From positions 1 through 31,264 of IMG/VR virus record IMGVR_UViG_3300045284_000266: DNA of 31,264 nt. One strand, given 5' to 3'. Source of the stretch: a virus. Below are positions 8,986-15,489 of the stretch, in pieces. The stretch's first letter is position 1. Each line of letters opens with the position of its first letter. The notes under the pieces are model-generated. The model made no database searches and had not been told where the DNA came from. It saw only the letters and a list, made by a program, of their open reading frames with translations. The position numbers were made by a program, and so were the translations under genes.

Positions 8986-9413
8986 GCATCCCCCCAGGCG
9001 ACCGCGTTGAGCTTCAAATAGGCCAGCGCTTCGTTATTGCTGACCTGGATAGGCGAGCGCGTGCCGGCGAACTGGATGAAGCGCATCTTGTCCACGCCCG
9101 CGACCGTGATAGTGACGATCGCACTGGCGACAGCGCTATAGGTAACGCCGGCCGTCGCTGATGTGACGGTCGCGATCGGCACAGTGAGCGCAGTTGCGAT
9201 CAGCTGGCGCAGGCCGGCCATGGTCATATCACTATCGTTGAACAGCGAGCGCATCAGCACCGCGTCGCCGTCCAGTCTGGTGCGCCAGTGCATGAGTTCA
9301 GCCGGCTGCGGATGTGAAACCGGCCCAATCACGCGCAGCGTCTCACGAAACGCATCTTTTTGCACTTGCGTCAATGATATATTTTCAGCGCCGAGATAGA
9401 GCGAAACAGTCAT
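8982..9413 (-). CDS. Neck/virion protein of unknown function
   Basis: A 143-residue protein starting MTVSLYLGAENISL. The ATG at 9413 overlaps the stop of the 29-residue membrane peptide gene (ATGA) and has GGAG upstream, which makes it a better start than the upstream in-frame codons. The first 75 residues are mixed helix and the C-terminal half (TVPIATVTSATAGVTYSAVASAIVTI) is Thr/Val/Ala-rich and beta-like, suggesting a small virion protein. It is coupled at both ends to its neighbours and precedes the connector-like gene. I do not recognise a family. Confidence 0.7.
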   Translation of the reverse strand: MTVSLYLGAENISLTQVQKDAFRETLRVIGPVSHPQPAELMHWRTRLDGDAVLMRSLFNDSDMTMAGLRQLIATALTVPIATVTSATAGVTYSAVASAIVTITVAGVDKMRFIQFAGTRSPIQVSNNEALAYLKLNAVAWGDA

Positions 9414-9499
9414 TGGTACAAACTCCAGAGCAGTCCAGCCAGCACCAGCAGCGCCAGCACAAAACAGAGCAGCGCCCATTCCAGCGGCGTGTGTTTCAT
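9410..9499 (-). CDS. 29-residue single-pass membrane peptide
   Basis: This micro-gene encodes MKHTPLEWALLCFVLALLVL followed by AGLLWSLYQ. It has a short polar N-terminus and one hydrophobic helix covering about residues 8-26. Its ATG (9499-9497) overlaps the LamG gene's stop and its TGA (9412-9410) overlaps the next gene's start, both as ATGA. That leaves no spare base on either side, which is strong evidence that it is translated. It could anchor or partner the neighbouring DUF1360 membrane protein, or act as a holin-like peptide. No function can be assigned from sequence. Confidence 0.7.
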   Translation of the reverse strand: MKHTPLEWALLCFVLALLVLAGLLWSLYQ

Positions 9500-10440
9500 C
9501 GCGTCGCCGCGCTCAGCATCTCGGCCGCACTCAGCGTGCGATTAAACACCGCCGCGTGCGCCAGCAGCCCACTCCAGACTTGCGCGGCCGCCGTGCTGAG
9601 GCTGCCGATAATGGTTTGCGTTGCGCTAAGACTGCCCGCGAACACGCCGAGCCCAGTCGAGATCGGCGTGATCGCGATGCCGTTCACGTAAAAAATCATC
9701 TCGCCCACGCCCGCATTTGCGCTTTTGTTCCATGTCAAGCCCAGGTGGAACCAGTCGATCGGGCTGAATGCTGTTTTGGCGGCCCCCAGCGACGTGCCGC
9801 CGGCCACGTATAAACAATCGATTTCGCTGTTGGTGGTCGGCTTGAACAGTCCGGCCCGGTTGCTGGCGTCGACCAGCATGTACATCGCGCGCCGGGTCAC
9901 ACCGTCCAGCCAGACAGCCGGCGCGCTGACCTTACACCAGATGATCTGCGACCCCGCCGCGCCGTTGAAGGCGGCCGCGAGGCTGGGGGTAAAGATATTG
10001 TTATACGATGCCGCGCCGTCGAACGACGGCGCGGTGCGCCCGTCGATCCCCGGTTGGCCCAGCGTGACCCCGACATACGCGCCGTTCCGATTATTCCCGC
10101 TGCGGTCGAATGCCACGCTGCCCGACAACTCATCCATCGGCCAGTAGGCGATCGGGCCGAGACCCGCGATCTTCGCGCCATACGCCGATCCGAGATAGCC
10201 GCTGACCACGCGCACCGGCTGCGGTGGGCCGGCAAGCGTGAAGCCATTCCCGCGCGCGACCACGATCGGCAGCGGCTCATTGGCTTGCGTCGGGCGGTTG
10301 TCGAACACCTCGACCATCGGGCGCATCGGCCCAGCCTCGACCACGCGACCGTCGCTCACAACAGAGACGCGCAGCGCCGGGCCGCCGTCGGGCGACGCGC
10401 CGGAGACAACCACGGGTATCGCTGGCCCTGCTTGTGTCAA
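9496..10440 (-). CDS. LamG / concanavalin-like carbohydrate-binding protein
   Basis: This gene encodes 314 residues. The best start is TTG at 10440-10438, which overlaps the upstream stop as TTGA and has GGGAG eight bases before it. The N-terminal 90 residues are beta-rich repeats (VVVSGASPDGGPALRVSVVSD, then PVRVVSGYLGSAYG). From about residue 95 a laminin-G-like domain begins (IAYWPMDELSGSVAFDRSGNNRNG) and runs to near residue 300 (SLSATQTIIGSLST, then LAHAAVFNRTLSAAEM). This is the classic jelly-roll signature of LamG_3 proteins. Such domains bind glycans and occur in phage fibres and decoration proteins. Its position in the glycan cassette suggests that it displays or binds the sugar made there. 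Confidence 0.85.
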   Translation of the reverse strand: MTQAGPAIPVVVSGASPDGGPALRVSVVSDGRVVEAGPMRPMVEVFDNRPTQANEPLPIVVARGNGFTLAGPPQPVRVVSGYLGSAYGAKIAGLGPIAYWPMDELSGSVAFDRSGNNRNGAYVGVTLGQPGIDGRTAPSFDGAASYNNIFTPSLAAAFNGAAGSQIIWCKVSAPAVWLDGVTRRAMYMLVDASNRAGLFKPTTNSEIDCLYVAGGTSLGAAKTAFSPIDWFHLGLTWNKSANAGVGEMIFYVNGIAITPISTGLGVFAGSLSATQTIIGSLSTAAAQVWSGLLAHAAVFNRTLSAAEMLSAATR

Positions 10441-10715
10441 CGCTTGGTCTCCCACTTCCGAATAACGACCGTCACACCCGACAGCGCCAGCCAGGTCAGC
10501 GCCCAATCGCCCTGATAATCGATCCAGAGCGCGATCGGCAGTGCAATCCACACCGACAGGCACATGATGCAGGCCAGCCCGCGCCCGATCCATGTCTCTG
10601 GCTTCGGCAGGCCACGCAGCTTCGTAAAGACACTGAACGGGCCTTCCTCGTCAGACAGCATCCGGCTCAGGCGGTAGACCGCGAGACTGGCCAGCACGAA
10701 GGTCATCAGCTGCAT
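10437..10715 (-). CDS. DUF1360-family membrane protein
   Basis: A 92-residue protein with two or three hydrophobic segments. It contains the DUF1360 pattern: an N-terminal helix with AVYRLSRML, then DEEGPFSVFTKLR, then a Cys-containing helix ACIMCLSVWIALPIALW, and a last helix LTWLALSGVTVVI. Start candidates are ATG 10715 (GAGG four bases upstream) and ATG 10706 (TGATG overlap with the isomerase stop); I chose 10715 on the ribosome site. DUF1360 proteins occur in spores and in many phages without a known role. Here it may be a membrane station for the sugar-making enzymes encoded upstream. That is inference. Confidence 0.8.
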   Translation of the reverse strand: MQLMTFVLASLAVYRLSRMLSDEEGPFSVFTKLRGLPKPETWIGRGLACIMCLSVWIALPIALWIDYQGDWALTWLALSGVTVVIRKWETKR

Positions 10716-11203
10716 AGCGCCTCGGTCAGCCAGTGCCCGATCGCCAGGTGGCAATCTTCGATAATGCCGTAGTGTGTATGCGGCACGTTCACCACCAGGT
10801 CGATGGGCGTCGGGTAAACATTCGCACGGCCCGTCACAATTGCGCGCGGGATGTGCAGCAGCCAGGCCTGCCGCAGCAGCGTGATAATGTTCTTGGACGT
10901 ACCGCTGCACGACAGACAAATCAGCCGATCGTCCATGCGCGCCACGCGCTCAAACTCTTGTGCTAGCGCGACCGCATAGCCCTCATCATTCGCCCAGGCC
11001 GTCAGCACGGCTGGATTACTGCCCAGCGCCTGCACGCGCCGCGCTGCCTGCTTCGACAGGTCGCAGGCCCAGTGCTGCGCAGAGGAAGCGCTGCCGCCGT
11101 TCCCAGCCAGCCAGAGCGTGCCCTGGCAGCCCTGCACGAAGGCGATCAGCGGCGCGATGTCGAGCCGTACAAGCGCCTGCGTCAGCTCGTCGATGTAGTT
11201 CAC
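10706..11203 (-). CDS. gmhA: SIS-domain sugar isomerase, phosphoheptose isomerase (GmhA-like)
   Basis: A 165-residue SIS-domain protein. GmhA converts sedoheptulose 7-phosphate to D-glycero-D-manno-heptose 7-phosphate in the cytosol. Matching features are the phosphate-binding loop GNGGSASSAQH (34-44), the second loop LSCSGTSKNI (97-106), and the C-terminal helix HYGIIEDCHLAIGH (144-157), which follows the E..H...H pattern of GmhA enzymes. The length is slightly short of the usual 190. It starts at GTG (11203-11201), overlapping the kinase stop as GTGA, with GAGG upstream. The kinase that uses GmhA's product is encoded directly upstream, which makes the heptose assignment much stronger than SIS homology alone. 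It could instead act on another sugar phosphate. Confidence 0.85.
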   Translation of the reverse strand: MNYIDELTQALVRLDIAPLIAFVQGCQGTLWLAGNGGSASSAQHWACDLSKQAARRVQALGSNPAVLTAWANDEGYAVALAQEFERVARMDDRLICLSCSGTSKNIITLLRQAWLLHIPRAIVTGRANVYPTPIDLVVNVPHTHYGIIEDCHLAIGHWLTEALCS

Positions 11204-12123
11204 GAGTACACCACCTCAACGCCCGGCACGCCGACTCGGATCGGCACATGCCGCAGGCCCAGCGCTTGAATAATCGCCTGGTGGCGCTCAGGCGGCGCGA
11301 GAAAGAGGAGAAAGCCGCCGCCGCCGGCGCCGCACAGCTTGCCACCCCACGCGCCGGCTCGTGTCGCTTGGCTATACCAGCCCTCAATCTGCGCATCGGC
11401 AATGAACTTACTTTTAATAAGCCAGGCCTCATGCATGATCTCGCCGCACAGATCCAGATTGTTGACACTCAGCGCGAATGCAAACTGACGCGCCATACCG
11501 GCCAGCCGCCGCACATCATCGCGATCCTGCGTCTGGCTGGCCAGCACCGCGCCCGCGTCGCCCTGGCGTGCGAGGCCAGTATCGAGCAATAGGCAGTGCG
11601 CTGATAAGGCGTCAAGGTCGCAGGTGATCGGCTCGACCACCACGCCCTTGGACGTAAAGCCCAGGAGGTTCAGCCCGCCATAGGCGGCGGTGTACTGGTC
11701 TTGCTTGCCGATGGGCTTATCACACCGCTCAATTTCAACCTTACACGCACGCTCTGCGAGCGCAACAGGCGCGGTGTGCTGCCGCAGTGCTGCGAGTAAT
11801 CCCACCGTAAAGGTGCTGCTGCTGCCCAGTCCCGATCCGCCCGGCACGTCGGCGATCGAATGAATCTCGATGCCACGCTCCACGCCGGCCATCACGAGAC
11901 ATGCGCGTATCAACTCGTGCTGAAGCTCGCTCACGCTTGTGACATTTTCTGTCACAGAATACGCCGCGCGAATGCTGCCGTCATACTTGTCGTTCACGGC
12001 GACATACACATACTTGTCGATGGCGGCCGCAACGACGGCGCCCGGCTCCTCGCTGTAGAAGCTCGGCCGGTCGCTGCCGCCGCCGACGAAGCTGATTCGG
12101 AGGGGTGTACGAGTGAGAATCAT
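11200..12123 (-). CDS. hddA: GHMP kinase, D-glycero-D-manno-heptose 7-phosphate kinase (HddA-like)
   Basis: A 307-residue GHMP-superfamily kinase. HddA phosphorylates heptose 7-phosphate at C1 using ATP, in the GDP-heptose route. The start ATG at 12123 has GGTGAGG just upstream and gives the canonical N-terminus TRTPLRISFVGGGSD. The ATP loop is PGGSGLGSSST (94-104), a candidate catalytic Asp is in GKQDQYTAAYGG (139-150), and the third GHMP motif is GGKLCGAGGGG (260-270). It lies four bases after the preceding glycosyltransferase gene and overlaps the gmhA start. A phosphatase (GmhB) and a nucleotidyltransferase (HddC/HldE) are not in the window, so the host or unseen genes must finish the pathway. 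A fucose or other sugar kinase is the main alternative. Confidence 0.85.
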   Translation of the reverse strand: MILTRTPLRISFVGGGSDRPSFYSEEPGAVVAAAIDKYVYVAVNDKYDGSIRAAYSVTENVTSVSELQHELIRACLVMAGVERGIEIHSIADVPGGSGLGSSSTFTVGLLAALRQHTAPVALAERACKVEIERCDKPIGKQDQYTAAYGGLNLLGFTSKGVVVEPITCDLDALSAHCLLLDTGLARQGDAGAVLASQTQDRDDVRRLAGMARQFAFALSVNNLDLCGEIMHEAWLIKSKFIADAQIEGWYSQATRAGAWGGKLCGAGGGGFLLFLAPPERHQAIIQALGLRHVPIRVGVPGVEVVYS

Positions 12124-12127
12124 CGCC

Positions 12128-12949
12128 TCACCAGGTCTTATGCGCGAACAAAATAGGCTCGCCGTCCAGCGTTGCGGTCTCTTTGACGCCCCAGCCGGCG
12201 TAGGGCGGCCCGAGCTCGCCCCAGTGGCCGTGCGTCGAAAAGGATTGTGGCAGCACGACTCTCTGAAACGACTCATTAATGCATAAGTTCAAAGTCCACT
12301 GCTGCACCGCGATGTGCGCGAAGTAGGGCGCGGTGTCGAGCCATCGCCGCAAGTACGCCTGCCACAGCTTCAGCCAGGTCGAACGGGTGGCCACCACGCA
12401 GCCGGCGTTGCCGATCGGGTCAGCCGCGCTGGTGTGAAACCGTTGACCGATCTCGTCATCACTGACGAGCGGCTGAATGCGGCACAGCTCGTTGATCATA
12501 TTGTCGCCGCCCTGCTTCGGCTCATTCGGCCCGATGCCGATCTGGCCGTCTTGCCACGCTTGCAGCCATGCCCACTCACCCTCCGAGAACGGCCGCTGCA
12601 TCTTCACGTCGCCGTCGATGCAGATAATCACCGCATCGTCGGCGGTGTCGAGATACGGCAGCCAGTTGCCATGCTGGATGCACCCGTTGCCGGGGTTGCC
12701 GAGTGAGCGATCGAGCATCCCCGATGGAATGGTGTAGCACCGCACATCGTCCGGGCAATCCGGCGGCTCGCAGCCGACGAGTCCGAGCGCCACACTGGCC
12801 GCGCCCGCGTTGCGCGCCAGATAGTCGAGCGTCCCGATCTCTTCGAGCCGGGAGAGGTAGCCGTGCGTCGCGATCGTCGTGATTACGACCGCACGAACAC
12901 CAGCCCTTGCCGTGTCGAGAACGGATGCCCGCCGTTCGCGCGTATCCAT
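12128..12949 (-). CDS. GT-A-type glycosyltransferase (DGD motif)
   Basis: About 273 residues, using the ATG at 12949, which overlaps the methyltransferase gene by 67 bases and has only a weak purine-rich leader. No ATG, GTG or TTG lies closer to the conserved part, so the true start is uncertain. The Rossmann-like first strand is VVITTIATHGYLSRL. The nucleotide-sugar metal site IICIDGDV carries DGD at residues 112-114. Later text (GNAGCVVATRSTWLKLWQAY and AHKTW at the C-terminus) fits a GT-A fold with acceptor region. It is coupled to the other glycan genes. The sugar donor and acceptor are unknown. The DxD motif and fold order are seen; the transfer to virion protein or glycan is inference. 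Confidence 0.75.
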   Translation of the reverse strand: MDTRERRASVLDTARAGVRAVVITTIATHGYLSRLEEIGTLDYLARNAGAASVALGLVGCEPPDCPDDVRCYTIPSGMLDRSLGNPGNGCIQHGNWLPYLDTADDAVIICIDGDVKMQRPFSEGEWAWLQAWQDGQIGIGPNEPKQGGDNMINELCRIQPLVSDDEIGQRFHTSAADPIGNAGCVVATRSTWLKLWQAYLRRWLDTAPYFAHIAVQQWTLNLCINESFQRVVLPQSFSTHGHWGELGPPYAGWGVKETATLDGEPILFAHKTW

Positions 12950-13440
12950 GTTGTTGCGTCCACGTCCAGTCGCCATCCGTGCTGCTCCAAAAGACTTATC
13001 CAATAGCTCTGTGGCTGACAGTTGACATGGTGCCAGCCCGGAAAGCCCGGCGGCGCGGCGGTCAAGAACAGCACCCGCCCAGCCGCGAACGTCTGCATAA
13101 AATTTGGTATAAATTCGGCTTCGACGTGCTCTACAAACTCGACACACCAGATCAGGTCGAATTCGGCTGTTTTCATCGGCCCGGTTGTAAAGTCGTGAAT
13201 GAGTACATCGGGGCGCGTGATGGTCGAGTCGCCGTCAATCCCCAGCGCGTCAACTCCTAGCGCTGCCGCCACGTCGATCATCCCGCCCGGCCCGCAGCCC
13301 ACATCCAGCATCGTCGCTATGCCGTAGCGCGCGATCAGGTACAGCAGAGTCGGGCGGTCGACGTTGCTGTTGCCGAAATGGCCGCCCAGGTGCGGCGGCA
13401 GCGTGCGCTCCAGGTCGGTTAGCGGCTGATCGTCGGCCAT
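12883..13440 (-). CDS. Class I SAM-dependent methyltransferase
   Basis: This protein has 185 residues, with the SAM-binding motif I LDVGCGPGG at 45-53, an acidic strand-2 end GIDGDS near 69, and motif IV wording DLIWCVEFVEHVE around 95-107, the layout of Methyltransf_11/23 enzymes. The C-terminal half (HHVNCQPQSYWISLLEQHGW) matches small-molecule or glycan methyltransferases, where HxxN follows a Pro-rich turn. It lacks the (D/N)PPY motif of adenine methylases, so DNA modification is unlikely. It sits among three glycosyltransferase genes with overlaps at both ends (22 and 67 bases). O-methylation of the transferred sugar is the simplest reading. Confidence 0.85.
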   Translation of the reverse strand: MADDQPLTDLERTLPPHLGGHFGNSNVDRPTLLYLIARYGIATMLDVGCGPGGMIDVAAALGVDALGIDGDSTITRPDVLIHDFTTGPMKTAEFDLIWCVEFVEHVEAEFIPNFMQTFAAGRVLFLTAAPPGFPGWHHVNCQPQSYWISLLEQHGWRLDVDATTWIRANGGHPFSTRQGLVFVRS

Positions 13441-14075
13441 CCGCGCTTCCTCCGCTCTTCATAGAGCCGCTGGTCACGTTCGGCCTGCGCCCGGCCCTCC
13501 TGGTACACCGCATCATCATCGCCGCCGAAATAGGGATGGTCGTGAAACAAGGTGGCCCAGGGCGCTTTCACGTACAGCGCATCCCCGATCGCGCGCTGGC
13601 ACAGCTCAGTGTCGCCGAACGCATGGTCGTACCAGACGGGCCAGCCGCCGTAGCGATCGAGCAACGATCGGCTGATCAGAAAATGGCAGCTATGGCCCAC
13701 CTCGTGATGCCCGTCGTTGAGGCCGACCATGCCCGGTGTGTCGCCAAAGGTCTCGCGGTAGGCGCTATAGGCGCGCTGTAGCCAGTGCTGGCCCGGCAGC
13801 AGGTCGTTGGCGAGATTGACAATCAGATCGAACTCTGGCCAATAGTCGGTTGCCTCGGCCAGCGCGTTCCAGTAGCCTTTGCGCTGGCTGTCCATCCGCC
13901 ATAGTGGCAGATCGGACTGCGCCAGCGCCCGGTCGACGACTGGATCGCGATCGACCATGCAGATCAGCTGCCAGGTCTCTGGCCCCTGCTCCATCCCCGC
14001 CGTCGAGAGCAGCCGCCGCACGTTGCGCACGGTCTGGTCGGCGCGGCCCCGGCAGGGCATGATCGCGGCGATCAT
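13419..14075 (-). CDS. GT-A-type glycosyltransferase, family-2-like
   Basis: A 218-residue protein whose ATG (14075) overlaps the stop of the upstream glycosyltransferase gene as ATGA. The N-terminal strand is IAAIMPCRGR with TVRNVRRLL, the start of a family-2-like fold. The metal site appears as NLANDLLPGQHWL (about 87-99), an AND version of the usual DxD. The acceptor-side acidic motif is FGDTELCQRA (153-162), followed by WATLFHDHPYF, a His-rich segment common in phage-borne members. The reduced DxD may mean altered metal use. It shares operon and style with its neighbours; the donor and acceptor are unknown. Confidence 0.8.
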   Translation of the reverse strand: MIAAIMPCRGRADQTVRNVRRLLSTAGMEQGPETWQLICMVDRDPVVDRALAQSDLPLWRMDSQRKGYWNALAEATDYWPEFDLIVNLANDLLPGQHWLQRAYSAYRETFGDTPGMVGLNDGHHEVGHSCHFLISRSLLDRYGGWPVWYDHAFGDTELCQRAIGDALYVKAPWATLFHDHPYFGGDDDAVYQEGRAQAERDQRLYEERRKRGWPTISR

Positions 14076-15124
14076 CGCTTTGGCCTCAGCACCTTCGTCG
14101 CTGCCGCGTCCGGCGTCAGCACGTCGGTCGCCTGGAGGATCGGCAGCGGAGACGGCGGGTGCGGGTCGTCGAACACCGGGATGACACGCACCGGGATGCC
14201 GTGCTCTAAGAGCCAATCGGCCTGGTCGCGGGTCACATCCTTGTAGCGGTCGATCGCGTTGTTGCCCAGCCGGATCGCGTTCGCTCGGTCGGGATACTCC
14301 CAGGTCTGCGCGCCGCGTTCGTCGCCCAGATACTCGACTCTGACCTTGCCGTCCGCCATCTCGGCGGCGTTTGGGAACGGCGCGCCCATCGCGGCGTCGC
14401 GGGCGATACCCGCCAGATCGGCGTCGCCGCCGCAGCAGCTGCTCATTGGAATCTCTCCCTTGCTATCGCGATAGCGGACTAAGACCGCCTCCATAAGACT
14501 CGGATCGCCGCCGTAGAACCGCTGCATCCGATCGCCCTCGTAGACCCGGTACGTGAACACCGGCTGCGGCAGCCGATAGCCGCACACGCCGGCCATGGCC
14601 AGACGAAGATGCCCCGACCAATCCTCCCAGGCGTCCACGCCCTCATCCCAGCCGCCGACCTGTCTCCAGTGCTTGGTCGGCGTGAGCGCGGTCACGACGT
14701 GGATGTTGTGGTGCGTCATGTGGTTTTGAATATACTCCGGCGCCGCCCTGAGCATCAGGCGCCCGTCGCGCTCTAGCGTGTAGGCGTCGGCATAGACATA
14801 GCCGTGCGTCCCGCGCCCGTACTCGCGCAGCAGATTCTCGACCGCGTGGGGCAGCAGGTAGTCGTCAGCGTCCAGCGGCAAGATGAACGCCCCGCGCGCG
14901 GCTGCGAGCGCCCGGTTACGCGTGTGCGCCGGGCCGCGCCGTTCGCCATCCGATGGCAGGATTGTGACATTCGCCATCGGCGCGACATCCGCCCCGCCGT
15001 CGCAGGCGATGATCGTCTCACAGCGATCGGCCAGGCTCTGCCAGGCGACGCTGGCGGCGGCAAGGCGCACGTGCTCCGCGTGGCGTGGGCCGCAGGGGGT
15101 GATGATCGAGACGAGCGGCGTCAT
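14072..15124 (-). CDS. GT2 glycosyltransferase with extra C-terminal domain
   Basis: This gene encodes 350 residues. Residues 1-215 are a GT2 domain: SIITPCGPRHAEH, CDGG at 42-45, the donor-orienting segment GPAHTRNRALAAARGAFIL, DAD at 85-87, and the acceptor motif WEDW at 166-169. From about 226 a different module follows: a Cys-Cys start (SSCCGGDADLAGIA), then KVRVEYLGDERGAQTWEY and IRLGNNAIDRYKDVTRDQADWLL. The Y-G-D...DVTRDQAxxLL wording resembles small head-tail-region proteins of other phages, so this may be a glycosyltransferase fused to a virion-binding domain. That resemblance is an impression. It starts as ATGA with the small gene upstream. Confidence 0.85.
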   Translation of the reverse strand: MTPLVSIITPCGPRHAEHVRLAAASVAWQSLADRCETIIACDGGADVAPMANVTILPSDGERRGPAHTRNRALAAARGAFILPLDADDYLLPHAVENLLREYGRGTHGYVYADAYTLERDGRLMLRAAPEYIQNHMTHHNIHVVTALTPTKHWRQVGGWDEGVDAWEDWSGHLRLAMAGVCGYRLPQPVFTYRVYEGDRMQRFYGGDPSLMEAVLVRYRDSKGEIPMSSCCGGDADLAGIARDAAMGAPFPNAAEMADGKVRVEYLGDERGAQTWEYPDRANAIRLGNNAIDRYKDVTRDQADWLLEHGIPVRVIPVFDDPHPPSPLPILQATDVLTPDAAATKVLRPKR

Positions 15125-15396
15125 CTTGCCTGCTTTCCGCGCGGCTGCGGCTGGGCCTGCAACAGCTGCTGCGTTTTGAAGCGGTGCAGTTCGACCGTGC
15201 CGACCTGATCCAATTCTTCCTGGAGGATGCGATCGCGGTTTTCGCGCGCAGTGCCCTGGATACCGCGCGTCTCGATCTTGTCACCCAGCATACAGACAAG
15301 CAGCGATGTGTTGGGTGCGCCATCCTCGATCGCGCGGATATCATCACTGCGAATGATGAGGGTGTCGCCGCCCTCAGTTGTGAAGGTACAAAGCAT
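15121..15396 (-). CDS. Small protein of unknown function downstream of capsid gene
   Basis: A 91-residue protein with a strong AAAGGAG ribosome site. The first 55 residues (MLCTFTTEGGDTLIIRSDDIRAIEDG, then LLVCMLGDKIETRG) form a small beta-barrel-like unit whose pattern recalls FlbD/Sm-like folds. The C-terminal 35 residues are charged and end with Gln/Arg-rich text. It is the first gene after the major capsid gene and is ATGA-coupled to the glycosyltransferase. It could be a head decoration or completion protein. I do not recognise a family with confidence. Confidence 0.65.
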   Translation of the reverse strand: MLCTFTTEGGDTLIIRSDDIRAIEDGAPNTSLLVCMLGDKIETRGIQGTARENRDRILQEELDQVGTVELHRFKTQQLLQAQPQPRGKQAR

Positions 15397-15426
15397 GCGC
15401 GATCTCCTTTCACGCCTCCGAGTTGA

Positions 15427-15480
15427 GCGCGGGGCAGCAGTGGAGTCCCTGCTGTTCGGGCCGTCGCCCTAGCCCCGCGC
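15427..15480 (-). other. Two-tier hairpin between capsid gene and following operon
   Basis: Just after the capsid stop there is a perfect 9-bp outer stem (GCGCGGGGC at 15427-15435 with GCCCCGCGC at 15472-15480) and a nested 6-bp stem (CAGCAG 15435-15440 with CTGCTG 15449-15454). No T-run follows in the direction of transcription, so it is not a standard terminator. It may set mRNA stability or reduce read-through from the abundant capsid message into the glycan genes. Confidence 0.55.
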
Positions 15481-15489
15481 GGTTCCGTC

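Noticed and set aside
10706-14075. Reading the sugar genes as a DNA base hypermodification system
   Set aside because: No thymidylate-synthase-like, hydroxymethylase or DNA-binding glucosyltransferase gene is present; the location among late virion genes and the methyltransferase type fit glycan or protein modification better.
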